Assembly (NCBI GenBank): GCA_030770535.1
Contig: JASVEC010000069.1
Coordinates: forward strand, 41,725 to 105,724
Origin: Batkoa obscura
Lineage: Eukaryota; Entomophthoromycota; Entomophthoromycetes; Entomophthorales; Batkoaceae
Reading direction: 5' to 3'
Length of the DNA stretch: 64,000 nt
The translations under genes were made by a program, and so were the position numbers. Below the pieces are notes generated by a model. It searched no databases, was not told the DNA's origin, and saw nothing but the letters and a program-made list of their open reading frames with translations. Positions 23,805 through 35,672 of the stretch are shown one piece after another. Position 1 is the stretch's first letter. The number at the start of each line of letters is the position of its first letter.

Positions 23805-24268
23805 TGTGAAATCTGGTACTCAGTGTTTGGAGTCAAGAACAGCTATTGCTGGGTTGACTACACTATAAGTCGAAAGGTTTTAGTTTGTGTGACTAAGATA
23901 GACTTGTATTATGAAAAATAGCACGTAATAGGTTACAAGCTATGTAAGACAAATAGAATAGATAATACTAATGTAAAATCTACATAAAATACTATTAAGA
24001 AGACTTAGTGGCCTTATTAAATGTTCGAGATATCAAGGAATAATTCAGTTAAAAAGCCTCGAAATACTATACTCTGTAAACTCTTTTATACTCTGAAAAG
24101 TATAAATATCAAAATGAGAAGATAATATTCTTTTGGATGGAACTAGAAATTCTCATAACAAATCAAAATAAGAACATGGGATTGATTTCCTCTGAGCTCG
24201 AGAACACAACAGCTTAGGCGATTGTTATGTTATAATTAACCATGGGACTGACAAAGTGATATTTCACA
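23805..24268 (-). mobile_element. LTR-like repeat, copy L2 (left palindrome arm)
   Basis: 464 bp, TGTGAAATCTGG...TGATATTTCACA, opposite orientation to L1. No coding capacity. It appears to have landed in a forward MITE, without a clean target duplication. Confidence 0.75.
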
Positions 24269-24289
24269 AAAGCCAAAAAAATATCTTTA

Positions 24290-24394
24290 TATGGGGATGT
24301 TTTTTTTGGTTTCATTACCTTTTCTATCTTTTGAGCGCTATTTAAGCGAAAAGATTTCTAATAAAATTCTTAAATACAAAAATACACCCCCATA
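24290..24394 (-). mobile_element. MITE copy (reverse) at the palindrome centre
   Basis: TATGGGGATGT...ACACCCCCATA, 105 bp; forms the loop between the inverted arms. Confidence 0.9.
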
Positions 24395-24415
24395 TAAAGA
24401 TATTTTTTTGGCTTT

Positions 24416-24879
24416 TGTGAAATATCACTTTGTCAGTCCCATGGTTAATTATAACATAACAATCGCCTAAGCTGTTGTGTTCTCGAGCTCAGAGGAAATC
24501 AATCCCATGTTCTTATTTTGATTTGTTATGAGAATTTCTAGTTCCATCCAAAAGAATATTATCTTCTCATTTTGATATTTATACTTTTCAGAGTATAAAA
24601 GAGTTTACAGAGTATAGTATTTCGAGGCTTTTTAACTGAATTATTCCTTGATATCTCGAACATTTAATAAGGCCACTAAGTCTTCTTAATAGTATTTTAT
24701 GTAGATTTTACATTAGTATTATCTATTCTATTTGTCTTACATAGCTTGTAACCTATTACGTGCTATTTTTCATAATACAAGTCTATCTTAGTCACACAAA
24801 CTAAAACCTTTCGACTTATAGTGTAGTCAACCCAGCAATAGCTGTTCTTGACTCCAAACACTGAGTACCAGATTTCACA
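24416..24879 (+). mobile_element. LTR-like repeat, copy L3 (right palindrome arm)
   Basis: 464 bp, TGTGAAATATCAC...CCAGATTTCACA, with TATAAAAGAG near the middle; same length as L2 and, by eye, its reverse complement. The near identity means that the inverted duplication is recent or is kept uniform by conversion. Confidence 0.75.
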
Positions 24880-25344
24880 TAGTCAACTTTTATTAACTAA
24901 ATAAATAGCAAAAATATAATATAAATTTAATTTTTATAAGTGGAGGTTATCTTTTCGATTATAATAAAATATTAATTAATCTTGAAAAGGCTATTTAACC
25001 CAAAACTTAAATTGTTTTTAAAAATAATGAATTATGAATCAATTACTTGAGTTTGGCTTATGTGTTAAAAACACAACCTCAAAAATCAAAAAATATTGTT
25101 TTTATTTATATTTATTAATTAAAAGTCTAAAAAAGTTTGTAATAATTTATTAAAAAAAGGTATAAAACATTTAATAAAGTTATCTAATAAAGTATAAAAT
25201 TATATTAGCAATAATAATAATAAATTAAAAAAGTAAATGTTTATATTAAAATATTATTTAATATAAAAACAAAAATAAAAATAAAAACATTAGCTTTAAA
25301 TTTTTTAATTTTTAATTTATTTCGATATTGTTTTTACTAAGTTG
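24880..25344. other. AT-rich spacer
   Basis: Very AT-rich, with no gene recognised. Confidence 0.4.
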
Positions 25345-25448
25345 TATAGAGATGTTTTTTTGGCTTCATTACTTTTTCCATCTTTTAGGCACTATTTGAG
25401 AAGAAAAACTGTTAGTAAAGCCCTTAAACACAAAAACACATCCCCATA
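25345..25448 (-). mobile_element. MITE copy (reverse)
   Basis: TATAGAGATGT...ACATCCCCATA with core TTTTAGGCACTATTTGAG; the left end has drifted. Confidence 0.85.
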
Positions 25449-26017
25449 TATTGTTATAAAAAAATTAAACCTTGAATTTAATCTTAATTTTATTTTCTAA
25501 ATTTGACCTAACTCTGAAAAAAGATAAAAATCGACCAATCATATACATTATTTGGTAAGTACTTTTATTCAATAGTTATGCTATTACTATCTAGACTCTC
25601 CTTGTAAAAAAGAGTTATTTTTTGCCAATAAAACTATTTTTTTGAAAATAAAATGAATAACTTTATAGTTTTATTTTAATAATTAGAATTTATTAAACTA
25701 CAAGTTTATATTGTTTTATTTTCAACTACAAAATAAACTCTATTTTTTTATATTTATTATTGAACTCTTTTTGATGCTTTATGTTGAAAATTAATTATAT
25801 TTTTATAAAAATAAAAATATAAATATAAAATTTAGCTTTAATAATATTAATAATATATCATATACAAAGTTAGTCTTATTATTGATTAAGAAACATAAAT
25901 CCGTATTAATATTATAAATGAGATAATAAGTAATAAAAAACATTATAATCTAATTTGATCAAAAACTAAATTTTATAATTAAAAAAAGAAATCTTCTTCT
26001 AGTCCTCTTTTCCTCAG
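25449..26017. other. AT-rich spacer
   Basis: Downstream of the kelch gene; no gene or repeat recognised. Confidence 0.4.
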
Positions 26018-27419
26018 TTATTTATGACTTGGTTCAAACTCTTCAAATTCTAAATCATCATAACCAGGCTCTTCCCCTGTAGGCAATGGTTTAAAATCAA
26101 TAGTATGTTTAACTGATCGTCGATACCATAAATAACCTAATAAAGCGAATACTAAAATAACAATAATAATAGTGAATAATGTATGTGATTGAGATGTAGT
26201 TTGTATTTGTGGCCCATTTTGTTGTTCTAGATTGATTTTTTGATCACTATGTTGTAAACTTTCAATGACTTTAAAGTCTTTAAGGTTGATCAATTGAGTA
26301 GTTAAACTAGGTGGAGAGGTTACACCTAAGAATAAATAGGAGAATTAATATTGTTTTATTATTTATTATTATTATCTTACCAAAGTAAACTAACATCGAA
26401 TCTTGAATTATAATAGCTTTATGACCGTATCTATTAGCTAATTCATTATCTAATTTGATTTCATTCCATTTCCAATTTTGAATATTTAATTGATATAATT
26501 GATTATAATTCTTTTTATTATTGAAATCGCTACCACCATAAATTATTATATTGTTATTGTAAACTAAAATAATAATATATTATTAAAAATGCCATAAAAA
26601 TAGAATATAAAAGTAAAGTAAAAACTTACAAACTGCACTATGTTCCGCTACTTTAATATCTGGAAACTCAGTAGTAATTTTTTCTTCCCATTTATTTGCT
26701 TTAATATCAAATATATATACTTTATCTAGTCCATAAGCTTCTTGATCATTTCTACCACCAATCAAGATAAATTTCTCTCCAGAAATTCTTGTCATTGTTG
26801 AATAATATCTGTTTCCAGCTAATTGACTATTCTTTTCCTCTACTTCCACCAACTTCCACTCTTTTTTATTATTTAATTTCCAAACTTCTAATTCTGTCTT
26901 TTTTAGCTCTTCATTTAGCACCTTCCCACCAAATAAATAAATATTATCATCTCCCATCTTAAGCATTTCATGACCAAATCTAGAACTTGGTGTTTTATCC
27001 GATAGAATTAATTCGGTCCAATTACCATTTGTATGATTATAACCTAAAAATGGTCCTTGAACAGGTGCTAATTTTTCGGTGAAATAACCCCCAAAACAAA
27101 CTATTTCATCTGAATTAGAATTCAATACTTCACATGCTAAAGAATGTACATTGCTGACACCGGATTGGATTTCATTGGTTACCCAGGGTAGCTTCGTAAT
27201 AGCACTGTCTTTGTTTACATCTAAAGAGTAGACCAAACGGGAATTAACACCTTTGTTTTTATGATCGACTTGCTCACCCAAAAGAACTATTACCTGATTA
27301 CCTATGATAGAAGTACCAAAATGAGAGAGACTAAAAGATTTTGATTTACCATGGCTTAATATACTACCTTGAACTGTAGCAAGGAGAGGTAGTAATAATG
27401 TGCATATATTGAATTGCAT
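26018..27419 (-). CDS. Kelch-repeat single-pass membrane protein
   Basis: Exons 27419-26630, 26563-26381 and 26325-26018 give 426 aa. A signal peptide (MQFNICTLLLPLLATVQG) is followed by a luminal or extracellular domain of kelch-type repeats with the diagnostic GG pairs (CFGGYF, YLFGGKV, ILIGGRN, IIYGGSDF) and trailing Trp/Tyr positions (GNWTEL, KEWKLV, NKWEEK, NWKWNEI). A stalk follows, then one membrane segment (TLFTIIIVILVFALLGYLWY, about residues 365-385) and a cytosolic tail of about 40 residues ending GYDDLEFEEFEPSHK, which is acidic and Tyr/Phe-rich. This topology is common for fungal cell-surface or secretory-pathway kelch proteins of unknown ligand. Both introns are about 55-66 nt. 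No closer assignment is possible by eye. Confidence 0.8.
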
Positions 27420-27857
27420 CTTATTTTAATATAAAAATTAGATCTTTAATTGAAAATTGGTTTGAAATAAGCTTTAACTAAGGTTTTATACTTGCAACCT
27501 ATCATTGAGTGTTAGATTTCAATTTTGTCATTTTAATTTATTGCTGTTCTTAGAAATATTTGAAATGGAAGTTTTTCATGAAAACATTTGATTAATTGAT
27601 AATTTATTAAAATGTTATTAATAGAATTAACAATATTAAAACAAAAATACTTTATATGCTAATATATAGTATTTATCTTGTTTAAACAATTCTGTTAATT
27701 TATTTTATAAAACGATTTTAAAATAAATCTTAGTTTGTTTTTTTATAAAGAGATTTCAAAAATTAAAATATTATTATAAAACTCCTTTCTCCTACGTAAA
27801 AATAATAGTATATGAATATTATTTATGCAAACTTAATAGCCAAATAAAAACTTAAAT
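27420..27857. other. Intergenic spacer
   Basis: Upstream of the kelch gene and downstream of TAF9, both on the minus strand. AT-rich, nothing recognised. Confidence 0.4.
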
Positions 27858-28679
27858 TTATTCCACCTCTTCAAAAACATCTTCTTCATGCTCTACCCCT
27901 TCAACACTCTGTAACCTCTCCATTTCCTCTTTTTTGACCACTACTTCCCCCAATTCCTTTTCTTTCTCACTTCTGTTCTGTTGTTCGATGACTTCATTCA
28001 CTGTTTTATCCACCATTTCTAAATCCGCTAACCCCATATCTTTCTCTTTTTCCTTTTCCTTCATTGCAGCCATATATCCCATTCTATCCTCCTTTTCCTT
28101 TCCAGTTGCGCCTATAACATCTGGTAATATTTGAAAATTGGTTGCTGTTAAACAATATTTTTCTTTTGGTAATCGGGTACCAAATTTTTCATGAATAATA
28201 GGCAATGGTTTACTATTCGTTTTGTTAGCTAATTCTCGTAAAAATTCTTGATTTGGTGGACCAGAGAAAGAGTGATGGAGACGGGAAGAAATGGACTCTA
28301 CAATATCCGATTTGTTGATGGTACTACGACCACAATGCTCACTAAAAACCTGTGCATCTGAGAGAATGTCCGTAGTATAACCTAAAAGATAAAGAATTGG
28401 TATTAGTATTTATAGATTAAAAACAAAAATTTATCGATTTTGTTTTATAAATAAAGAAAAGTACTTACGATGAGCAAATTCTTGAAGTTGATAAATAACA
28501 TTAGGTTCTACATCCGTTATACCAAATGATTTTAGTATTACCGAAATACATTGTGCATTCCTAGGCAACGCTTTTCGTTTTAATGAATCATAAATAGGTT
28601 GTTCATATAATTTGCGTTTTTTCCCTACCAAATCATTGGCTTCTGTTAAATCTTGATTGTTTGGTGGTGGGGAAGACAT
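27858..28679 (-). CDS. TAF9: TFIID/SAGA subunit TAF9
   Basis: Exons 28679-28469 and 28381-27858 give 244 aa. The histone fold (about residues 35-105) reads ALPRNAQCISVILKSFGITD, then EPNVIYQLQEFAHRYTTDIL, then DAQVFSEHCGRSTINKSDIV, matching the TAF9 pattern (P-DA--I--IL---GI-EYEP-VI-Q--EFA-RY-T-IL-DA). After it comes the conserved TAF9 segment with SFSGPPNQEFLRELANKTN, KPLPIIHEKFGTRLP and YCLTATNFQI. The C-terminal 90 residues are Glu/Lys-rich, likely coiled or disordered. TAF9 pairs with TAF6 as an H3-like histone fold in TFIID and SAGA. The ATG used is the first in frame after the upstream spacer. The intron has GTAAGT/TTTTAG borders. Confidence 0.95.
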
Positions 28680-28864
28680 AGCGTGATGTCGTATAAAAAT
28701 AAAATTCAATAAAATAAAATAGAAAATAAAACAAACAATAATGAAACTATTGGTTTAATGGTTGAATTTAACTAAATAATATTTAATTGATTGGCTAAAG
28801 AATTAACTTGATAAAAATCCAGTTTTATTTTTTCAACTTTTAATTTTTAATTTAAATTTATAAA

Positions 28865-29782
28865 ATGGGCAATTTAGGTAGTAAAAATACAATAAAGATC
28901 GATAAAAATGATACTACATTAATCGATATGAAAGGAAAATGTAGAGAATTAAGGCAGTTCAATAAAAATGTAAGCTCAAAAATAATATATTAATTGAGTA
29001 AACAATATGTAATAATGGATATTAATATTTTTATTAATGTTTGTTTTAGTTAGAAAGTAAAATCAGTTTACAAAGCAAGTTAATCCGTTCGGAATTGGAA
29101 AAAAAAGACAAAGTGAAAGCTATTCAATTATTAAAATATAAAAAAACCCTTGACAACATGTTGGAAAACTCCACGGCCTCATTACTTAATTTAAAAACAC
29201 TGGTAAGCCCTACTATTACTCATATCGTGTTTTTATATTCACTTAATCCCATTTTTAGATTGATAATATAGAAATGTCCCAATTAGAGGTAAAAGTACTT
29301 CAAAGTTTAGAAGCTGGAAAAGACGCTTTAATAAGAATACAATCTGAAATGCCAATTCATGAAGTAGAAAGGATAATGGATGATGTCAAAGATGCAATTC
29401 AATCACAAGAAGTAAGTCTATTAGCTTAATCAACTCTCTTTTTTTACTTCAACTTTTTTTTACTAATAATTATTACCTTTTGTGTAGGAGATATCCAATT
29501 TGTTAAGCGAAAATATGGGTATTATTGATGATGATGATTTATTATCAGAATTATCAAAATTGGAAGACCAAGTCATACAAGAAGTTAAACAAAGCTTACC
29601 AGAAGTACCAGTCAAACCAGAAACGGAAATTAAGGTAGAATTAGGTAAGGATTCTTTATTGTTGGTCTGTAGTTCTAATATTGATGATTTGATTAGATTT
29701 ACCTGATATTCCTAATAAGCCATTGGGGACTAATGAGGATAAAGAAAAAGTAAAGAAATTAGAAGAAGCTATGTATGCTTAA
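28865..29782 (+). CDS. VPS20: ESCRT-III subunit Vps20/CHMP6
   Basis: Five exons (28865-28969, 29050-29202, 29259-29411, 29488-29644, 29697-29782) give 217 aa, the normal Snf7-family size. It begins MGNLGSKNTIKI, with Gly2 in an N-myristoylation context as in CHMP6. Basic helices 1-2 follow ([33 protein letters not shown]), then MSQLEVKVLQSLEAGKDALI, MPIHEVERIMDDVKDAIQSQEEI, an acidic helix (GIIDDDDLLSELSKLEDQV) and a C-terminal motif LDLPDIPNKPLGTNED, matching the P-rich MIM2 that binds Vps4 MIT domains. It nucleates Snf7 polymer at endosomes downstream of ESCRT-II. Spacing from TAF9 (head to head, 185 bp) suggests a shared promoter region. Confidence 0.95.
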
Positions 29783-30025
29783 AAGAGATTAAATGATAGG
29801 AATAGACACTCTTGGGGTTGAATTTAGAGTTATTCGTTTATTTATAAATGAATTTATATTGATATAATGATAATAAATTTATTTTGATTTTAATATTTTT
29901 TTGATTTATTTTTATTATCAAATTTTTATTCTTGTGAAATCTAATTTTAATTTGGAAACCACTCTAATTTAAATCTCAAAATTATTCAAATTCTCTTTTT
30001 CATTTCCCAATTCTACTTCAAAAAA
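29783..30025. other. Short intergenic spacer
   Basis: AT-rich sequence between two plus-strand genes; nothing recognised. Confidence 0.4.
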
Positions 30026-30841
30026 ATGGTCTCCTTTGGTAATATATAATCCTCTCATATACTCTTATCACTCATACTAACCTTATTCTTCCCATTAGTT
30101 TGCAATGCTTGTCAAGAAACCTTAAAAAAACCAAAGCTCGAACCTCATACCTATCGTTGTCGTCAAGCTAATTTTACTTGTATTGATTGTAATACTGATT
30201 TTTATAATAATGATTATAAACAACATACCCAATGTATCTCTGAAGCTGAAAAATATCAAAAAGCTTTGTATAAAAAAGTAAGTGAGGGGAAAGAAGGAGA
30301 GGTTGATGAGTAGAATGTAATGCTAATACTCTTTTTTAAATTTAGGGTAGCCATAATGGACATGGTGGTAATGGAAATGGAAAAAATATGGGAAATGGGA
30401 ACAATAATGGACATAGTAAAGGAAATAAAATTACTTTTAATGATGAGATAAAAGAAGAAGTTAAAGATGCCTCAAATAATAAACGTAAAAATGAAACTGA
30501 AGTTAAGAAAGAAGAAAAGAAAAGTAAATTAGATGATAATGAAGTTATTATTAAAGTATTAAAAGAAGTGATTGATAAGGTAAGGATACTATTGAAATTA
30601 AATGGGAGGATGAGAATTGATTTATTTTATTATAGAAAAAAAGTTTAGTATTATCAAAATTAATTTCTAAAGTTGAGAAAAAAGTTAAAAAAGAAAATAA
30701 AAAATTAGAAAATGAGTTTATAGATAAAACTATTAAAGAAGAGGTAAGCTTATATTATGTATAATTGATATATCTGATGAATATTATATATAGGTTCAAA
30801 AACTAATATTTGAAGATAAATTATCCTTTGCCAAAGAATAA
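30026..30841 (+). CDS. LYAR: LYAR-type nucleolar C2HC zinc-finger protein
   Basis: Exons 30026-30038, 30099-30277, 30346-30579, 30636-30743 and 30794-30841 give 193 aa. The N-terminal 60 residues hold two zinc fingers of the LYAR type: MVSFVCNACQETLKKPKLEPH then CRQANFTCIDCNTDFYNNDYKQHTQC, with the CxxC...H...C spacing of each unit. A Gly/Asn/His low-complexity linker follows (SHNGHGGNGNGKN), then a Lys/Glu-rich helical tail typical of nucleolar factors and a short C-terminal helix. LYAR proteins bind nucleic acid and act in ribosome biogenesis. The first exon is only 13 nt. Confidence 0.85.
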
Positions 30842-30980
30842 GTTTTATAACTCCGTTTTATTAATATAGAAAGAAAAATATAGAAAATTATTATTTGATA
30901 TCTAAATATTATACTCTTATTTTTTTTATATAAAATTTATTTAAAAAATATTTATATTACAATATTATATAATCATCTTA

Positions 30981-31895
30981 TTAAATTAATGGAGTTTGAA
31001 CTTCTTTGAACCTATAAAATGGAAATTCAAAAAAGAAAATACGTTTGAGAAACATAGGAATATTTGAATAAACAGTAGGCGGTAAGGGGATAACAGGAGA
31101 AGTGGAATTTAAATATTTGAAATATTCTTGTTTTTGTTCTGAACTTCCCTTTTCCAACATTTTTCTATCTTTCCCTGGCTCTGATTGTGGAATACCAGAT
31201 AAAAATAATAATAAACACATCGTTAATAAAGGAGATAAAATACCTGCCCATATAGTGGATTGATCATTAGCATAAACCAAGGTACCTAAACTTAATAAAA
31301 AGATACCCCACCAACATATAATTTCACCAAAATAATTGGGATGTCTAGAATAATACCAAAGACCTGAATTCATTATATCTAACCTATCCTTACGATTATT
31401 ATTAAATTTGAACTTCTGTTGATCTGCAATAGCTTCTATAACAAGTCCAATACAAAATAAAATAATACCAATGATATCTAAAGCATTACCAAAATCTTCT
31501 TGTTTTGAGTAAATTGGGCTATTGATTAATGTACATGGTATAGATACAATAAATACCCAAATCATTTGAAATACCCAGAAGCCTAAAAATTTAAAAAAAT
31601 TCTCACGCATTTCATCAAAGCGATCATCTTTACCAGTTTTTAAGATTCGATTTAATAAAAACCCCGCAATTCGTAGTCCCCATGAGATAACTAATATAGT
31701 AATAGCAATAGATCTTGGCTTATATTCTTCAGTAGTAGAAAAAGTAACTACAGCCAACAGTATAAAATTAGTACAACCAGCGAAGTCGGTCACTTTATCA
31801 AATTGAAAAGCATAAGCAATAAAAAAGAAGATAAGTTGCATAACTATTGTAATAATAGCTGTTAAAGCTAAGTTGGTATTTTCAAGTAAAATCAT
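30981..31895 (-). CDS. DUF1295 multi-pass membrane protein (steroid 5-alpha-reductase/ICMT-like), paralogue A
   Basis: A single exon gives 304 aa. Six or seven hydrophobic segments are spread over the chain. The C-terminal half carries the family signature SGLWYYSRHPNYFGEIICWW, followed by SPLLTMCLLLFLSGIPQSEP and KYLNSTSPVIPLPP. RHPNYFGE is the cofactor/lipid-site motif shared by DUF1295, sterol reductases and isoprenylcysteine methyltransferases. The loop GKDDRFD near residue 90 is also a DUF1295 hallmark. Substrate is unknown; a reductase acting on a lipid or sterol in the ER membrane is the usual guess. The neighbouring gene is a paralogue in the same orientation, interrupted by one intron that this copy lacks. 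Confidence 0.85.
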   Translation of the reverse strand: MILLENTNLALTAIITIVMQLIFFFIAYAFQFDKVTDFAGCTNFILLAVVTFSTTEEYKPRSIAITILVISWGLRIAGFLLNRILKTGKDDRFDEMRENFFKFLGFWVFQMIWVFIVSIPCTLINSPIYSKQEDFGNALDIIGIILFCIGLVIEAIADQQKFKFNNNRKDRLDIMNSGLWYYSRHPNYFGEIICWWGIFLLSLGTLVYANDQSTIWAGILSPLLTMCLLLFLSGIPQSEPGKDRKMLEKGSSEQKQEYFKYLNSTSPVIPLPPTVYSNIPMFLKRIFFFEFPFYRFKEVQTPLI

Positions 31896-32378
31896 GTTGT
31901 TTGTTAATATTATTAATTTAAAATTATAATTTCTTTTTTACACAATTGATTAGGTTGATAGTCTTTTTATATTCTTTTTTTGTTTTAAAGGCATATGACT
32001 TTTTTCGATCTTAAACACACTCCCAAGTCAAGATCGTTAAATTTTATACACTGGCTAATCTTAAGTTGCCAGAAGTTCGATTCAATTTGACTTGAATATT
32101 AAGCTGAATTTAAAAATGATGTCATAGCTTCTCTAAAACCGAATTAGTTCAAGTTTAGTTAAGAAGTGTGGAGTTTTATTAGAAAAAAACTGTATAATTA
32201 TTAAATAATCAAAATTTTACATTAAACCAAAAATAATGATATTTTATAATGTAACTATTATATTATTAATCATTGATGCGTCTTATTAGATTCAATAAAC
32301 AGTATTATGTTATTATTAACTATAAATTTAAAGAAAACTAATATAAAATTAAAATGCTAGTTTATTATACCAATAACA
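31896..32378. other. Spacer between tandem DUF1295 genes
   Basis: AT-rich; contains the promoter of paralogue A and the 3' flank of paralogue B. Nothing specific recognised. Confidence 0.4.
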
Positions 32379-33355
32379 TCACTCTCCTTGTTGAGAATTG
32401 AGCAAAGGTTCACTATCCCTATTAAATCTATACGATTTCAATTCAAAAAAAAACTTCTGCTTCAAATCCAATGGGATATTCTGGTACACACTAGGAGGTA
32501 ACATGATCAATGGAGAAGTTCTATTTATATAATTCTCATATTCCTTCTTTTGTTCTTCCGTACCCTTAGACTGAATCAATTGATCTTTTTGAGGTTCCGA
32601 TTTTGGAATACCACTTAGTTTTAATAACAAAAACATAGTTAAAATAGGACTTAATATACCGATATAGAAGTAAGGACTTGAGGATAAAGATATAATAAAA
32701 ATACCCCACCACAACATGATTTCACCAAAGTAATTGGGATGACGGGAATAGTACCATAATCCTGAGTTTAATACTTGTAATTTACTTTGTCGTTGAAAAA
32801 TAAATTGAAAACGTTGGTAATCGGCTATAATTTCAACTAACAATCCAACCACGAAGAAAGTTAATCCAATGATGTCTAATGGATTACCAAACTTGCTTTG
32901 GTTTTTATATAGTTTAGCATTAGTGAGGACACAAGGCAAGGAAACTATATAAACCCATACCATTTGAGCTATCCAAAATTTTGAAAATCTTTTAAAGTCT
33001 GAACGCATGGTATCAAATCGATCATCTTTTCCTGTATGAACAATACGGTAGAATAAAAAGACTAAAAGGATTAATAAGTATCGTATAAATATTAGACTTA
33101 AATAATTAAATAATATAACTTACATCCTAATCTTAAACCCCAAACAATAACACAAGCAGTTATAATTGTTGAGCGCAATGGGTGATGTTTAGTTTGTAAA
33201 TAAGATAAAATAGCCAAAATTACAAAATTTGAAGACCCACCGAAATCGGTAAGTAAATCAATTTGAAATGTATAAGCTATAAAGAAAAAAAACAACTGGA
33301 GGACAATAGTAAGTATGCCTCCTTTGAGTAGATAACTGTCGTGAAGTAAATTCAT
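32379..33355 (-). CDS. DUF1295 multi-pass membrane protein, paralogue B
   Basis: Exons 33355-33124 and 33061-32379 give 304 aa, exactly the length of paralogue A. The N-terminus MNLLHDSYLLKGGILTIV and FQIDLLTDFGGSSNFVIL mirror A. The motifs GKDDRFDTMRS, SGLWYYSRHPNYFGEIMLWW, LSGIPKSEPQKDQ and NRTSPLIMLPPSVYQNIPL are all kept, so both copies look functional. The intron falls between GLRLG and FFLFYRIVHTGKDD; the equivalent site in A is uninterrupted, so one copy gained or lost it after duplication. Confidence 0.85.
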
Positions 33356-34539
33356 TTTAAAAAATTGAAAAGTGAAAATAGAAGTTAAGGGAGAAAATTT
33401 AGCTACACAAATTTTTCGATTGTGATTATAACTAACCCATTAATGTTTATCCCTGAGTTATTCGATTTACAGTTTGGTTAGAAATTTGTAAATTGACTTA
33501 ATTTGTGGAGATTTTAATTATGAAGTTTATTTATTCGATTTTAATATTTGATTATTAATGAAATATTAATAATAAAATGCTTATTGTCGATAATAAAACA
33601 TTATAGTCTTTTAAATAAAAAGTATGATATTGTTAGGTGTTTATGATATTTAATATTCTATTACAAAAGTAATATTAGCTAATAAGATTTTAAAATCAAA
33701 TTTAAAATTCCATTTTTAAACTAGATACTTTTCCTTATAGTTAGCTATATTCGTTTCCAAAAAGACACAAATTATACATTACAACATCTCATAAAATAAG
33801 TATATTTATGTCAACTTTCTCGATTAAGAACTTCAATATATAATTTAAGTTTAAAAATTAGCGTTAAATTAATTTTTGTTACATAAATTTTTATAAAAAT
33901 TTCAAATTTCTTTATGATACCATTTTATGATACCATATGCGGCTTAAGGCATTTACAATATGTCAATTTCCGTCTTGTTATTTTATTTTGTTATCTTAAA
34001 TTATTTAAATAAGACATGTTGTTATATTATAATACTAATAAGTTTAAATATATTTAATCAAATATTACTTTAGATCTCGTTTTTTTAATTTGAATATCTA
34101 TAAAGTTTACTAAAATAAAAAACTTGGTTAAATAACATTTAACACATATGAGCTGAATTTAATAAATCCTAAAGTTAGTCACTTTGTTTATTATTGCTAT
34201 TTTGATATACTTTCAATAAATCAAATAACAAATGTATATGAATTTCTAATTTAAGACTTAAAAGGTAATTGAAAAAATGTAAAATAATCCTTCACAAAAA
34301 CTTTTTTGATATAAACACTTTCACTTCTAATTGTATCACTTGGTCCCTGTAAATGGGTCAGTAATACGGTCTGGTTCTCTTCTCCTTTTTATCACAATAA
34401 ACATTGCTCCAAGGATTTAATCTTAAAAAAATTATAAGATTAGAGCACCTTTTGTCATATTTTTAAATAGCTATAGCAACAGCAAAAATAAAATAAAAAT
34501 TAATAATCTATCTAATCTAATCTAAATATTATAACTTAA
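33356..34539. other. Long AT-rich spacer
   Basis: No gene or structured repeat recognised over about 1.2 kb. Confidence 0.4.
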
Positions 34540-34720
34540 ATGTTAATATCCGTATTAACTTTATTATTAATATTAATAAACATTAAGGCAATAACGTTAA
34601 ACCAAAACATATATCCAGCTACTTTCAGGTTAGTTACTTTGCTGTTAATTTTACATTTTTTTTAAAGTTTAAGCAAATTATATCTAGTCCCTGTACATTA
34701 TTTAAATCTAAAATGTGATG
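34540..34720 (+). other. Possible small secreted-peptide exon or relic
   Basis: An ATG opens a strongly hydrophobic leader (MLISVLTLLLILINIKA) followed by ITLNQNIYPATF and a GTTAGT donor at 34629; an acceptor near 34673 could add KLYLVPVHYLNLKC before a stop. It looks like a signal peptide, but no family is recognised and the downstream part is unconvincing. It may be a dead gene. Confidence 0.2.
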
Positions 34721-35672
34721 TAAATTCCTTGACAGTGTCTTAGCTTTAACACATGGCTTTTTGATGATTCCTTTTTGTTCCAATAAACAGCTCACTTAAC
34801 ATTATTATATTTTATTTTTGATTATGAATAAAATGCTGTCCTTTGAGGTAAGAATATACTAAACTCATACTAAATTACGGTATTCTACTATAATGAGTAA
34901 GCGTTTTAGTATAATAGTTCTTGAGTATAATCTTAATAAATGTTGTTTAGAAGTTATTTCTAAAAATTATAGCATTTCTTATAGCTTATGTTATTTTCTT
35001 ACAAGCTTCATAGTTTTATCCTTATAAGTATTTTTAAACCTGATCCAATTTAATAAATATGCTCTTTAGCTATAAATAAACGGTCATTCTCTCGCATACG
35101 TGATGATTTTTACTATTATTACTAATTACGTGGTGTATACTAAGATGAATAAGAACATAATCAGTTTTATTAATGATCAATGATTTCTCGTTTTAAATAA
35201 ACTTTTCGAAAAGATTGTAGTAGTCTATCTAGCTTTCAATAGTGTTATAAATATTATCAAGCAGTATTTCTAATAGGATGAGTATTCCAGTTGTTCCAGA
35301 ATTATACATATTAACTTTGGTTTTTGTTCTAGATATTACTATTTAACAAGTTATTGTAGAAAGCATTTATAACTTGTAGTTACAGATTTTTGGAATTTTA
35401 TTTTTATGAAAAATGGACAATATAATACTAAAAAATGCTTTCGAATTTATTTTGTTAGGAGTTTATCATAATACTAAATGTAATAAGTAAATCTACAACA
35501 AGTTGGAAGTCGATCTATATTAAATTTCATTATTGTAATTTGATTCTTATTAAATGGTATAATATCATATTTTAAGAAATCCAAAGTACTTTGATTATAA
35601 TATAAAATTTTACATTTTATTACAATTGAAGATAAACAATTTAAAATCTATTTAATTTGCTAAAAATTTAAA
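34721..35672. other. AT-rich spacer upstream of the ribosomal protein gene
   Basis: Nothing recognised. Confidence 0.4.

Larger units (their letters stand above)
23805..24879. repeat. 1075-bp palindrome: two inverted 492-bp arms around a MITE
   Basis: Arms 23805-24296 and 24388-24879 are reverse complements with no mismatch in the stretches I compared by eye. Each arm holds a 464-bp LTR-like repeat (L2 at 23805-24268, L3 at 24416-24879) plus the same inner flank AAAGCCAAAAAAATATCTTT, which is a MITE right end. The 91-bp spacer is the body of a third MITE (24290-24394), whose own terminal repeats belong to the arm ends. Shared inner flanks argue for one inverted duplication rather than two insertions. 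An assembly fold-back artefact is possible. Confidence 0.9.

Noticed and set aside
23805-24879. A single fold-back transposon with 492-bp terminal repeats
   Set aside because: No target duplication at the outer ends (GCTT versus TAGT), and each arm is itself a complete copy of a dispersed 464-bp repeat; inverted duplication fits better.
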